Shown here in pieces: positions 15,801-30,700 of a stretch of 64,000 nt of DNA. Under the pieces are notes generated by a model. It was given only the letters and a program-made list of their open reading frames with translations. It was not told where the DNA came from and ran no database searches. The first letter of the stretch is position 1, and each line of letters starts with the position of its first letter. Source of the stretch: Ascidia mentula (Eukaryota > Chordata > Ascidiacea > Phlebobranchia > Ascidiidae); NCBI GenBank assembly GCA_947561715.1, contig OX387203.1, positions 16,554,001 to 16,618,000 on the forward strand, read 5' to 3'. Both the position numbers and the translations under genes were made by a program.

Positions 15801-18800
15801 TTGTCCGAATGTGATTTCAACATTTTTATATCAAGCGACTTGAATTTTTGCTCACAAATATTAGATGCCACTACAAAACGAGCAATGAAAACCAAATTGA
15901 CGTATGTCCTTTAGTTTCTTATTGCTGCGCGAAAACGCATGTTACAAACAATGGTCGCTAAAGTCGTGCGGAATTAACTAATTTTGAGAATTCCCGCCGG
16001 CAATACAAACAATTTTCAATCAAGCGACCTGAAATTTTGCACACAAATACTAGGTGCCTCTACAAAACGAGAAATGAAAACTAAATTGGCGTCTGTCCTT
16101 TAGAATTTTATTGCTTGCCGAAAACGCATGTTTGAAACTATGGTGGCTATAAGGTTCGGCGGATTTAACCAAATTTGACAGTTGTCCGCCTGTGATTTCA
16201 ACATTTTTATATCAAGCGACTTGAAATTTTGCACAGAAGTATTAGATGCCTCTACAAAACGAGCACTCAAAACTAAATTGGCGTATGTCCTTTAGTTTCT
16301 TATTGCTGCGCGAAAACGCATGTTACAAACAATGGTCGCTAAGGTCGTGCGGAATTAACTAATTTTGGGAATTCGCGCCGGCAATATAAACAATTTTCAA
16401 TCCAGCGACCTGAAATTTTGCACACAAATACTAGGTGCCAATACAAAACGATCAATGAAAACTAAATTGACGTATGTCCTTTAGTTTCTTATTGCTGCGC
16501 GAAAACGCATGTTACAAACAATGGTCGCTAAAGTCGTGCGGAATTAACTAATTTTGAGAATTCCCGCCGGCAATACAAACAATTTTCAATCAAGCGACCT
16601 GAACTTTTGCACACATATACTAGGTGCCAATACAAAACGATCAATGAAAACTAAATTGGACAATGTCCTTTAGTTTCTTATTGCTGCGCGAAAACGCATG
16701 TTACAAACAATGGTCGCTAAGGTCGTGCGGAATTAACTAATTTTGAGAATTCCCGCCGGCAATATAAACAATTTTCAATCAAGCGACCTGAAATTTTGCA
16801 CACAAATACTAGGTGCCTCTACAAAACGAGAAATGAAAACTAAATTGGCGTCTGTCCTTTAGAATTTTATTGCTTGCCGAAAACGCATGTTTGAAACTAT
16901 GGTGGCCAAGGTTCGGCGGATTAACTAAATTTGACAGTTGTCCGCCTGTGATTTCAACATTTTTATATCAAGCGACTTGAATTTTTGCTCACAAATATTA
17001 GATGCCACTACAAAACGAGCAATGAAAACCAAATTGACGTATGTCCTTTAGTTTCTTATTGCTGCGCGAAAACGCATGTTACAAACAATGGTCGCTAAAG
17101 TCGTGCGGAATTAACTAATTTTGAGAATTCCCGCCGGCAATACAAACAATTTTCAATCAAGCGACCTGAAATTTTGCACACAAATACTAGGTGCCTCTAC
17201 AAAACGAGAAATGAAAACTAAATTGGCGTCTGTCCTTTAGAATTTTATTGCTTGCCTAAAACGCATGTTTGAAACTATGGTGGCTATAAGGTTCGGCGGA
17301 TTTAACCAAATTTGACAGTTGTCCGCCTGTGATTTTAACATTTTTATATCAAGCGACTTGAAATTTTGCACAGAAGTATAAGATGCCTCTACAAAACGAG
17401 CACTCAAAACTAAATTGGCGTATGTCCTTTAGTTTCTTATTGCTGCGCAAAAACGCATGTTACAAACAATGGTCGCTAAGGTCGTGCGGAATTAACTAAT
17501 TTTGGGAATTCGCGCCGGCAATATAAACAATTTTAAATCAAGCGACCTGAAATTTTGCACACAAATACTAGGTGCCTCAACAAAACGAGAAATGAAAACT
17601 AAATTGGCGTCTGTCCTTTAGAATTTTATTGCTTGCCGAAAACGCATGTTTGAAACTATGGTGGCTAAGGTTCGGCGGATTAACTAAATTTGACAGTTGT
17701 CCGCCTGTGATTTCAACATTTTCATATCAAGCGACTTGAATTTTTACTCACAAATATTAGATGCCACTACAAAACGAGCAATCAAAACCAAATTGACGTA
17801 TGTTCTTTAGTTTCTTATTGCTGCGCGAATACGCATGTTACAAACAATGGTCGCTAAAGTCGTGCGGAATTAACTAATTTTGAGAATTCCCGCCGGCAAT
17901 ATACACAATTTTAAATCAAGAGACCTGAAATTTTGCACACAAATACTAGGTGCCACTACAAAACGAGAAATGAAAACTAAATTGACGTTCGTCCTTTAGT
18001 TTCGTATTGCTGCGCGAAAACGCATGTTACAAACCATGGTCGCTAAGGTCGTGTGGAATTAACTAATTTTGAGAATTCCCGCCGGCAATATAAACAATTT
18101 TCAATCAAGCGACCTGAAATTTTGCACACAAATACTAGGTGCCTCTACAAAACGAGAAATGAAAACTAAATTGGCGTCTGTCCTTTAGAATTTTATTGCT
18201 GCGCGAAAACGCATGTTTGAAACTATGGTGGCTATAAGGTTCGGCGGTTTTAACTAAATTTGACAGTTGTCCGCCTGTGATTTCAACATTTAAAGCGCCT
18301 TGAAATTTTGCACACAAATATTAGATGCCAATACAAAACGAGAAATGAGAACTAAATTGACGTATGTCCTTTAGTTTCTTATTGCTGCGCGAAAACGCAT
18401 GTTACAAACAATGGTCGCTAAAGTCGTGCGGAATTAACTAATTTTGAGAATTCCCTCCGGCAATACAAACAATTTTCAATCAAGCGACCTGAACTTTTGC
18501 ACACAAATACTAGGTGCCAATACAAAACGATCAATGAAAACTAAATTGGACAATGTCCTTTAGTTTCTTATTGCTGCGCGAAAACGCATGTTACAAACAA
18601 TGGTCGCTAAGGTCGTGCGGAATTAACTAATTTTGAGAATTCCCTCCGGCAATACAAACAATTTTCAATCAAGCGACCTGAACTTTTGCACACAAATACT
18701 AGGTGCCTCTACAAAACGAGAAATGAGAACTAAATTGACGTATGTCCTTTAGTTTCTTATTGCTGCGCGAAAACGCATGTTACAAACAATGGTCGCTAAA

Positions 18801-21800
18801 GTCGTGCGGAATTAACTAATTTTGAGAATTCCCTCCGGCAATACAAACAATTTTCAATCAAGCGACCTGAACTTTTGCACACAAATACTAGGTGCCAATA
18901 CAAAACGATCAATGAAAACTAAATTGGACAATGTCCTTTAGTTTCTTATTGCTGCGCGAAAACGCATGTTACAAACAATGGTCGCTAAGGTCGTGCGGAA
19001 TTAACTAATTTTGAGAATTCCCGCCGGCAATATAAACAATTTTCAATCAAGCGACCTGAAATTTTGCACACAAATACTAGGTGCCTCCACAAAACGAGAA
19101 ATGAAAACTAAATTGGCGTCTGTCCTTTAGAATTTTATTGCTTGCCGAAAACGCATGTTTGAAACTATGGTGGCCAAGGTTCGGCGGATTAACTAAATTT
19201 GACAGTTGTCCGAATGTGATTTCAACATTTTTATATCAAGCGACTTGAATTTTTGCTCACAAATATTAGATGCCACTACAAAACGAGCAATGAAAACCAA
19301 ATTGACGTATGTCCTTTAGTTTCTTATTGCTGCGCGAAAACGCATGTTACAAACAATGGTCGCTAAAGTCGTGCGGAATTAACTAATTTTGAGAATTCCC
19401 GCCGGCAATACAAACAATTTTCAATCAAGCGACCTGAAATTTTGCACACAAATACTAGGTGCCTCTACAAAACGAGAAATGAAAACTAAATTGGCGTCTG
19501 TCCTTTAGAATTTTATTGCTTGCCGAAAACGCATGTTTGAAACTATGGTGGCTATAAGGTTCGGCGGATTTAACCAAATTTGACAGTTGTCCGCCTGTGA
19601 TTTCAACATTTTTATATCAAGCGACTTGAAATTTTGCACAGAAGTATTAGATGCCTCTACAAAACGAGCACTCAAAACTAAATTGGCGTATGTCCTTTAG
19701 TTTCTTATTGCTGCGCGAAAACGCATGTTACAAACAATGGTCGCTAAGGTCGTGCGGAATTAACTAATTTTGGGAATTCGCGCCGGCAATATAAACAATT
19801 TTCAATCCAGCGACCTGAAATTTTGCACACAAATACTAGGTGCCAATACAAAACGATCAATGAAAACTAAATTGACGTATGTCCTTTAGTTTCTTATTGC
19901 TGCGCGAAAACGCATGTTACAAACAATGGTCGCTAAAGTCGTGCGGAATTAACTAATTTTGAGAATTCCCGCCGGCAATACAAACAATTTTCAATCAAGC
20001 GACCTGAACTTTTGCACACATATACTAGGTGCCAATACAAAACGATCAATGAAAACTAAATTGGACAATGTCCTTTAGTTTCTTATTGCTGCGCGAAAAC
20101 GCATGTTACAAACAATGGTCGCTAAGGTCGTGCGGAATTAACTAATTTTGAGAATTCCCGCCGGCAATATAAACAATTTTCAATCAAGCGACCTGAAATT
20201 TTGCACACAAATACTAGGTGCCTCTACAAAACGAGAAATGAAAACTAAATTGGCGTCTGTCCTTTAGAATTTTATTGCTTGCCGAAAACGCATGTTTGAA
20301 ACTATGGTGGCCAAGGTTCGGCGGATTAACTAAATTTGACAGTTGTCCGCCTGTGATTTCAACATTTTTATATCAAGCGACTTGAATTTTTGCTCACAAA
20401 TATTAGATGCCACTACAAAACGAGCAATGAAAACCAAATTGACGTATGTCCTTTAGTTTCTTATTGCTGCGCGAAAACGCATGTTACAAACAATGGTCGC
20501 TAAAGTCGTGCGGAATTAACTAATTTTGAGAATTCCCGCCGGCAATACAAACAATTTTCAATCAAGCGACCTGAAATTTTGCACACAAATACTAGGTGCC
20601 TCTACAAAACGAGAAATGAAAACTAAATTGGCGTCTGTCCTTTAGAATTTTATTGCTTGCCTAAAACGCATGTTTGAAACTATGGTGGCTATAAGGTTCG
20701 GCGGATTTAACCAAATTTGACAGTTGTCCGCCTGTGATTTTAACATTTTTATATCAAGCGACTTGAAATTTTGCACAGAAGTATAAGATGCCTCTACAAA
20801 ACGAGCACTCAAAACTAAATTGGCGTATGTCCTTTAGTTTCTTATTGCTGCGCAAAAACGCATGTTACAAACAATGGTCGCTAAGGTCGTGCGGAATTAA
20901 CTAATTTTGGGAATTCGCGCCGGCAATATAAACAATTTTAAATCAAGCGACCTGAAATTTTGCACACAAATACTAGGTGCCTCAACAAAACGAGAAATGA
21001 AAACTAAATTGGCGTCTGTCCTTTAGAATTTTATTGCTTGCCGAAAACGCATGTTTGAAACTATGGTGGCTAAGGTTCGGCGGATTAACTAAATTTGACA
21101 GTTGTCCGCCTGTGATTTCAACATTTTCATATCAAGCGACTTGAATTTTTACTCACAAATATTAGATGCCACTACAAAACGAGCAATCAAAACCAAATTG
21201 ACGTATGTTCTTTAGTTTCTTATTGCTGCGCGAATACGCATGTTACAAACAATGGTCGCTAAAGTCGTGCGGAATTAACTAATTTTGAGAATTCCCGCCG
21301 GCAATATACACAATTTTAAATCAAGAGACCTGAAATTTTGCACACAAATACTAGGTGCCACTACAAAACGAGAAATGAAAACTAAATTGACGTTCGTCCT
21401 TTAGTTTCGTATTGCTGCGCGAAAACGCATGTTACAAACCATGGTCGCTAAGGTCGTGTGGAATTAACTAATTTTGAGAATTCCCGCCGGCAATATAAAC
21501 AATTTTCAATCAAGCGACCTGAAATTTTGCACACAAATACTAGGTGCCTCTACAAAACGAGAAATGAAAACTAAATTGGCGTCTGTCCTTTAGAATTTTA
21601 TTGCTGCGCGAAAACGCATGTTTGAAACTATGGTGGCTATAAGGTTCGGCGGTTTTAACTAAATTTGACAGTTGTCCGCCTGTGATTTCAACATTTAAAG
21701 CGCCTTGAAATTTTGCACACAAATATTAGATGCCAGTACCAAACGAGAAATGAGAACTAAATTGACGTATGTCCTTTAGTTTCTTATTGCTGCGCGAAAA

Positions 21801-24800
21801 CGCATGTTACAAACAATGGTCGCTAAAGTCGTGCGGAATTAACTAATTTTGAGAATTCCCTCCGGCAATACAAACAATTTTCAATCAAGCGACCTGAACT
21901 TTTGCACACAAATACTAGGTGCCAATACAAAACGATCAATGAAAACTAAATTGGCGTATGTCCTTTAGTTTCTTATTGCTGCGCGAAAACGCATGTTACA
22001 AACAATGGTCGCTAAGGTCGTGCGGAATTAACTAATTTTGAGAATTCCCGCCGGCAATATAAACAATTTTCAATCAAGCGACCTGAAATTTTGCACACAA
22101 ATACTAGGTGCCTCTACAAAACGAGAAATGAAAACTAAATTGGCGTCTGTCCTTTAGAATTTTATTGCTTGCCGAAAACGCATGTTTGAAACTATGGTGG
22201 CCAAGGTTCGGCGGATTAACTAAATTTGACAGTTGTCCGCCTGTGATTTCAACATTTTTATATCAAGCGACTTGAATTTTTGCTCACAAATATTAGATGC
22301 CACTACAAAACGAGCAATGAAAACCAAATTGACGTATGTCCTTTAGTTTCTTATTGCTGCGCGAAAACGCATGTTACAAACAATGGTCGCTAAAGTCGTG
22401 CGGAATTAACTAATTTTGAGAATTCCCGCCGGCAATACAAACAATTTTCAATCGAGCGACCTGAAATTTTGCACACAAATACTAGGTGCCTCTACAAAAC
22501 GAGAAATGAAAACTAAATTGGCGTCTGTCCTTTAGAATTTTATTGCTTGCCGAAAACGCATGTTTGAAACTATGGTGGCTATAAGGTTCGGCGGATTTAA
22601 CCAAATTTGACAGTTGTCCGCCTGTGATTTCAACATTTTTATATCAAGCGACTTGAAATTTTGCACAGAAGTATTAGATGCCTCTACAAAACGAGCAATC
22701 AAAACTAAATTGGCGTATGTCCTTTAGTTTCTTATTGCTGCGCAAAAACGCATGTTACAAACAATGGTCGCTAAGGTCGTGCGGAATTAACTAATTTTGG
22801 GAATTCGCGCCGGCAATATAAACAATTTTCAATCCAGCGACCTGAAATTTTGCACACAAATACTAGGTGCCTCAACAAAACGAGAAATGAAAACTAAATT
22901 GGCGTCTGTCCTTCAGAATTTTATTGCTTGCCGAAAACGCATGTTTGAAACTATGGTGGCTAAGGTTCGGCGGATTAACTAAATTTGACAGTTGTCCGCC
23001 TGTGATTTCAACATTTTCATATCAAGCGACTTGAATTTTTACTCACAAATATTAGATGCCACTACAAAACGAGCAATCAAAACCAAATTGACGTATGTTC
23101 TTTAGTTTCTTATTGCTGCGCGAATACGCATGTTACAAACAATGGTCGCTAAAGTCGTGCGGAATTAACTAATTTTGAGAATTCCCGCCGGCAATATACA
23201 CAATTTTAAATCAAGAGACCTGAAATTTTGCACACAAATACTAGGTGCCACTACAAAACGAGAAATGAAAACTAAATTGACGTACGTCCTTTAGTTTCTT
23301 ATTGCTGCGCGAAAACGCATGTTACAAACAATGGTCGCTAAGGTCGTGCGGAATTAACTAATTTTGGGAATTCGCGCCGGCAATATAAACAATTTTCAAT
23401 CCAGCGACCTGAAATTTTGCACACAAATACTAGGTGCCAATACAAAACGATCAATGAAAACTAAATTGACGTATGTCCTTTAGTTTCTTATTGCTGCGCG
23501 AAAACGCATGTTACAAACAATGGTCGCTAAAGTCGTGCGGAATTAACTAATTTTGAGAATTCCCGCCGGCAATACAAACAATTTTCAATCAAGCGACCTG
23601 AACTTTTGCACACATATACTAGGTGCCAATACAAAACGATCAATGAAAACTAAATTGGACAATGTCCTTTAGTTTCTTATTGCTGCGCGAAAACGCATGT
23701 TACAAACAATGGTCGCTAAGGTCGTGCGGAATTAACTAATTTTGAGAATTCCCGCCGGCAATATAAACAATTTTCAATCAAGCGACCTGAAATTTTGCAC
23801 ACAAATACTAGGTGCCTCTACAAAACGAGAAATGAAAACTAAATTGGCGTCTGTCCTTTAGAATTTTATTGCTTGCCGAAAACGCATGTTTGAAACTATG
23901 GTGGCCAAGGTTCGGCGGATTAACTAAATTTGACAGTTGTCCGCCTGTGATTTCAACATTTTTATATCAAGCGACTTGAATTTTTGCTCACAAATATTAG
24001 ATGCCACTACAAAACGAGCAATGAAAACCAAATTGACGTATGTCCTTTAGTTTCTTATTGCTGCGCGAAAACGCATGTTACAAACAATGGTCGCTAAAGT
24101 CGTGCGGAATTAACTAATTTTGAGAATTCCCGCCGGCAATACAAACAATTTTCAATCAAGCGACCTGAAATTTTGCACACAAATACTAGGTGCCTCTACA
24201 AAACGAGAAATGAAAACTAAATTGGCGTCTGTCCTTTAGAATTTTATTGCTTGCCTAAAACGCATGTTTGAAACTATGGTGGCTATAAGGTTCGGCGGAT
24301 TTAACCAAATTTGACAGTTGTCCGCCTGTGATTTTAACATTTTTATATCAAGCGACTTGAAATTTTGCACAGAAGTATAAGATGCCTCTACAAAACGAGC
24401 ACTCAAAACTAAATTGGCGTATGTCCTTTAGTTTCTTATTGCTGCGCAAAAACGCATGTTACAAACAATGGTCGCTAAGGTCGTGCGGAATTAACTAATT
24501 TTGGGAATTCGCGCCGGCAATATAAACAATTTTAAATCAAGCGACCTGAAATTTTGCACACAAATACTAGGTGCCTCAACAAAACGAGAAATGAAAACTA
24601 AATTGGCGTCTGTCCTTTAGAATTTTATTGCTTGCCGAAAACGCATGTTTGAAACTATGGTGGCTAAGGTTCGGCGGATTAACTAAATTTGACAGTTGTC
24701 CGCCTGTGATTTCAACATTTTCATATCAAGCGACTTGAATTTTTACTCACAAATATTAGATGCCACTACAAAACGAGCAATCAAAACCAAATTGACGTAT

Positions 24801-27379
24801 GTTCTTTAGTTTCTTATTGCTGCGCGAATACGCATGTTACAAACAATGGTCGCTAAAGTCGTGCGGAATTAACTAATTTTGAGAATTCCCGCCGGCAATA
24901 TACACAATTTTAAATCAAGAGACCTGAAATTTTGCACACAAATACTAGGTGCCACTACAAAACGAGAAATGAAAACTAAATTGACGTTCGTCCTTTAGTT
25001 TCGTATTGCTGCGCGAAAACGCATGTTACAAACCATGGTCGCTAAGGTCGTGTGGAATTAACTAATTTTGAGAATTCCCGCCGGCAATATAAACAATTTT
25101 CAATCAAGCGACCTGAAATTTTGCACACAAATACTAGGTGCCTCTACAAAACGAGAAATGAAAACTAAATTGGCGTCTGTCCTTTAGAATTTTATTGCTG
25201 CGCGAAAACGCATGTTTGAAACTATGGTGGCTATAAGGTTCGGCGGTTTTAACTAAATTTGACAGTTGTCCGCCTGTGATTTCAACATTTAAAGCGCCTT
25301 GAAATTTTGCACACAAATATTAGATGCCAGTACCAAACGAGAAATGAGAACTAAATTGACGTATGTCCTTTAGTTTCTTATTGCTGCGCGAAAACGCATG
25401 TTACAAACAATGGTCGCTAAAGTCGTGCGGAATTAACTAATTTTGAGAATTCCCTCCGGCAATACAAACAATTTTCAATCAAGCGACCTGAACTTTTGCA
25501 CACAAATACTAGGTGCCAATACAAAACGATCAATGAAAACTAAATTGGCGTATGTCCTTTAGTTTCTTATTGCTGCGCGAAAACGCATGTTACAAACAAT
25601 GGTCGCTAAGGTCGTGCGGAATTAACTAATTTTGAGAATTCCCGCCGGCAATATAAACAATTTTCAATCAAGCGACCTGAAATTTTGCACACAAATACTA
25701 GGTGCCTCTACAAAACGAGAAATGAAAACTAAATTGGCGTCTGTCCTTTAGAATTTTATTGCTTGCCGAAAACGCATGTTTGAAACTATGGTGGCCAAGG
25801 TTCGGCGGATTAACTAAATTTGACAGTTGTCCGCCTGTGATTTCAACATTTTTATATCAAGCGACTTGAATTTTTGCTCACAAATATTAGATGCCACTAC
25901 AAAACGAGCAATGAAAACCAAATTGACGTATGTCCTTTAGTTTCTTATTGCTGCGCGAAAACGCATGTTACAAACAATGGTCGCTAAAGTCGTGCGGAAT
26001 TAACTAATTTTGAGAATTCCCGCCGGCAATACAAACAATTTTCAATCGAGCGACCTGAAATTTTGCACACAAATACTAGGTGCCTCTACAAAACGAGAAA
26101 TGAAAACTAAATTGGCGTCTGTCCTTTAGAATTTTATTGCTTGCCGAAAACGCATGTTTGAAACTATGGTGGCTATAAGGTTCGGCGGATTTAACCAAAT
26201 TTGACAGTTGTCCGCCTGTGATTTCAACATTTTTATATCAAGCGACTTGAAATTTTGCACAGAAGTATTAGATGCCTCTACAAAACGAGCAATCAAAACT
26301 AAATTGGCGTATGTCCTTTAGTTTCTTATTGCTGCGCAAAAACGCATGTTACAAACAATGGTCGCTAAGGTCGTGCGGAATTAACTAATTTTGGGAATTC
26401 GCGCCGGCAATATAAACAATTTTCAATCCAGCGACCTGAAATTTTGCACACAAATACTAGGTGCCTCAACAAAACGAGAAATGAAAACTAAATTGGCGTC
26501 TGTCCTTCAGAATTTTATTGCTTGCCGAAAACGCATGTTTGAAACTATGGTGGCTAAGGTTCGGCGGATTAACTAAATTTGACAGTTGTCCGCCTGTGAT
26601 TTCAACATTTTCATATCAAGCGACTTGAATTTTTACTCACAAATATTAGATGCCACTACAAAACGAGCAATCAAAACCAAATTGACGTATGTTCTTTAGT
26701 TTCTTATTGCTGCGCGAATACGCATGTTACAAACAATGGTCGCTAAAGTCGTGCGGAATTAACTAATTTTGAGAATTCCCGCCGGCAATATACACAATTT
26801 TAAATCAAGAGACCTGAAATTTTGCACACAAATACTAGGTGCCACTACAAAACGAGAAATGAAAACTAAATTGACGTACGTCCTTTAGTTTCTTATTGCT
26901 GCGCGAAAACGCATGTTACAAACCATGGTCGCTAAGGTCGTGTGGAATTAACTAATTTTGAGAATTCCCGCCGGCAATATAAACAATTTTCAATCAAGCG
27001 ACCTGAAATTTTGCACACAAATACTAGGTGCCTCTACAAAACGAGAAATGAAAACTAAATTGGCGTCTGTCCTTTAGAATTTTATTGCTGCGCGAAAACG
27101 CATGTTTGAAACTATGGTGGCTATAAGGATCGGCGGTTTTAATTAAATTTGACAGTTGTCCGCCTGTGATTTCAACATTTTTATATGAAGCGCCTTGAAA
27201 TTTTGCACACAAATATTAGATGCCAGTACCAAACGAGAAATGAAAACTAAATTGGCGTATGTCCTTTAGTTTCTTATTGTTGCGCGAAAACGCATGTTAC
27301 AAACAATGGTCGCTAAGGTCGTGCGGAATTAACTAATTTTTAGAATTCCCTCTGGCAATATAAACAATTTTGAATCAAG
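865..27379. repeat. Satellite DNA array, ~189-bp monomer, higher-order repeats
   Basis: This is an uninterrupted tandem array of about 140 monomers. Successive CGCATGTT words lie at 6093, 6282, 6474, 6663, 6852, 7041 and 7230, giving spacings of 189-192 bp. Two main monomer classes are mixed. One reads GTTCGGCGGATTAACTAAAT...TTGACAGTTGTCCGCC. The other reads GTGCGGAATTAACTAATTTT...GAATTCCCGCCGG. Shared diagnostic variants define higher-order units. A short deletion (CATTTAAAGCGCC) occurs at ~8446, 18289, 21694 and 25288, so spacings are 9843, 3405 and 3594. GGATTAATTAAAT occurs near 11803 and 15211 (3408). These equal 16-19 monomers per unit (9843 = 3027 + 2 x 3408). Leftmost monomers (865-2700) are more varied, as expected at an array edge. 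Short open frames inside the monomers are incidental. Confidence 0.95.
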
Positions 27380-27700
27380 TAATTTCTTCCAATTAAGAGA
27401 TTTGTAGACAAATTTTGGTGCAGCTAACACTTTTGGTAACGAGATCCAATTGATATACTTTACACCATGTGTGTTAAAATCATCATCCAATGCACAAAAA
27501 AATATCGTAACAAATTTTTTGTTACAGCCAATTTAACGATATATTTCACAAAAAATTTTGTTACGACATACCAGAAATTGAACAAAATTTTCCGAAACGA
27601 AATTGTTCAATTTTGAACGAAATTTTGTTACTCAGAACAGTTTTGTTATCGGTATTTCAGAGTAAATGGAAAATTGCATTATGCCCCATTACCGTCTGAA
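27380..27700. other. AT-rich transition between satellite and minisatellite
   Basis: The satellite stops inside a monomer, after CAATTTTGAATCAAG. The following ~320 bases are AT-rich and unique in this window. From about 27507 degenerate relatives of the 20-bp minisatellite appear: GTAACAAATTTTTTGTTAC is a near-perfect palindrome, and several GAAATTTTGTTAC words follow. No coding sequence is apparent. Confidence 0.6.
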
Positions 27701-30700
27701 AAGTCTATCCGAGGAACGAAAATATGTTCCAACATCAAAAATTATGTTCTCCGAAACGAAAATTAAGTTCGGGCAAAAAAAATTCAGTTCCTGAAACGAA
27801 AATTCCGTTCCCGTAACGAAAATTCCGTTCCAGTAACGAAAATTCTGTTCCAGTAACGAAAATTCTGTTCCAGTAACGAAAATTCTGTTCCCGTAACTAA
27901 AATTCTCCACCAGTAACGAAAATTCTATTCCAGTTACGAAAATTCCGTTCCCGTAACGAAAATTCCGTTCCCGTCACGAAATTCCGTTCCTCTAACAAAA
28001 ATTTTGTTCCAGCATCAAGAAGTCACTTTTTTGAACGACATTTAGGTCGCGTATCAACAATTTTCTTGAAAGAACGACAATTGTGTCCATGGATCGAAAA
28101 AGTACCTTCGACGGAAATGTAATTAATAACTCATAGTACGATAATTATGTTCCAAAAACGAAATTTCTGTTCCAGTAACAAAAATTCTGTTCCAGTAACG
28201 AAAATTCTGTCCCAGTAACGAAAATTCTGTCCCAGTAACGAAAATTCCGTTCCCGTAACGAAAATTCTGTTCCAGTAACGAAATTTCGTTCCCGTAACTA
28301 AAATTCTGTTCCAGTGACGAAAATTCTGTTCCGGTAACGAAAATTCCGTTCCCGTAACGAAAATTTCGTTCCCGCAACGAAATTCCGTTCCTGTAACGAA
28401 AATTCTGTTCCAAGATCAAAAAGTCACTTTTTTGAACGACATTTAGGTCGCTTATCAACAATTTTCTTGAAAGAACGACAATTGTGTCCATGGATCGAAA
28501 AAGTACCTTCGACGGAAATGTAATTATTCATCATAGTACGATAATTATGTTCCAAAAACGAAATTTCTGTTCCAGTAACAAAAATTCTGTTCCAGTAACG
28601 AAAATTCTGTTCCCGTAACGAAAATACCGTTCCGTAACCAAAATTCCGTTTCCGTAACGAAAATTCCGTTCCCGTAACGAAAATTCCGTTCACGTAACGA
28701 AAATTCTGTTCACGTAACGAAAATTCTGTTCCAGTAACGAAAATTCTTTTCCCGTAACGAAAATTCTGTTCAAGTAACGAAAATTCCGTTCCCGTAACTA
28801 AAATTCTGTTCCAGTAACGAAAATTCCGTTCCCGTAACGAAAATTCCGTTCCCGTAACGAAAATTCTGTTCCAGTAACTAAAATTCCGTTCCAGTAAATA
28901 AAATTCTGCTCCAGTAACGAAAATTCTTTTCCAGTAACGAAAATTCCGTTCCCGTAACGAAAATTCCGTTCCCGTAACGAAATTCCGTTCCTCTAACAAA
29001 AATTGTATTCCAGCATCAAGAAGTCACTTTTTTGAACGACATTTAGGTCGCGTATCAACAATTTTCTTGAAAGAACGACAATTGTGTCCATGGATCGAAA
29101 AAGTACCTTCGACGGAAATGTAATTAATACCTCATAGTACGATAATTATGTTCCAAAAACGAAATTTCTGTTCCAGTAACAAAAATTCTGTTCCAGTAAC
29201 GAAAATTCTGTTCCAGTAACCAAAATTCTGTCCCAGTAACGAAAATTCCGTTCCCGTAACGAAAATTCTGTTCCAGTAACGAAATTCCGTTCCCGTAACT
29301 AAAATTCTGTTCCAGTGACGAAAATTCTGTTCCGGTAACGAAAATTCCGTTCCCGTAACGAAAATTTCGTTCCCGCAACGAAATTCCGTTCCTGTAACGA
29401 AAATTCTGTTCCAAGATCAAAAAGTCACTTTTTTGAACGACATTTAGGTCGCTTATCAACAATTTTCTTGAAAGAACGACAATTGTGTCCATGGATCGAA
29501 AAAGTACCTTCGACGGAAATGTAATTATTCATCATAGTACGATAATTATGTTCCAAAAACGAAATTTCTGTTCCAGTAACAAAAATTCTGTTCCAGTAAC
29601 GAAAATTCTGTTCCCGTAACGAAAATACCGTTCCGTAACCAAAATTCCGTTCCCGTAACGAAAATTCCGTTCCCGTAACGAAAATTCCGTTCACGTAACG
29701 AAAATTCTGTTCCAGTAACGAAAATTCTGTTCCAGTAACGAAAATTCTTTTCCCGTAACGAAAATTCTGTTCAAGTAACGAAAATTCCGTTCCCGTAACT
29801 AAAATTCTGTTCCAGTAACGAAAATTCCGTTCCCGTAACGAAAATTCCGTTCCCGTAACGAAAATTCTGTTCCAGTAACTAAAATTCCGTTCCAGTAACG
29901 AAAATTCTGCTCCAGTAACGAAAATTCTGTTCCAGTAACGAAAATTCCGTTCCCGTAACGAAAATTCCGTTCACGTAACGAAAATTCTGTTCACGTAACG
30001 AAAATTCTGTTCCAGTAACGAAAATTCTTTTCCCGTAACGAAAATTCTGTTCAAGTAACGAAAATTCCGTTCCCGTAACTAAAATTCTGTTCCAGTAACG
30101 AAAATTCCGTTCCCGTAACGAAAATTCCGTTCCCGTAACGAAAATTCTGTTCCAGTAACTAAAATTCCGTTCCAGTAAATAAAATTCTGCTCCAGTAACG
30201 AAAATTCTTTTCCAGTAACGAAAATTCCGTTCCCGTAACGAAAATTCCGTTCCCGTAACGAAATTCCGTTCCTCTAACAAAAATTGTATTCCAGCATCAA
30301 GAAGTCACTTTTTTGAACGACATTTAGGTCGCGTATCAACAATTTTCTTGAAAGAACGACAATTGTGTCCATGGATCGAAAAAGTACCTTCGACGGAAAT
30401 GTAATTAATACCTCATAGTACGATAATTATGTTCCAAAAACGAAATTTCTGTTCCAGTAACAAAAATTCTGTTCCAGTAACGAAAATTCTGTTCCAGTAA
30501 CCAAAATTCTGTCCCAGTAACGAAAATTCCGTTCCCGTAACGAAAATTCTGTTCCAGTAACGAAATTCCGTTCCCGTAACTAAAATTCTGTTCCAGTGAC
30601 GAAAATTCTGTTCCGGTAACGAAAATTCCGTTCCCGTAACGAAAATTTCGTTCCCGCAACGAAATTCCGTTCCTGTAACGAAAATTCTGTTCCAAGATCA

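Noticed and set aside
865-27379. Short open frames (about 60 codons) repeated in the satellite, such as those at 8292, 18135 and 21540
   Set aside because: They recur only because the monomers recur. Their spacing equals the higher-order period, other monomers carry stops, and no start or splice context is conserved.
865-27379. CENP-B box in the monomer
   Set aside because: TTCGGCGGA matches the first half of the box (TTCGnnnnA), but the required CGGG at the end is absent in all monomers inspected.
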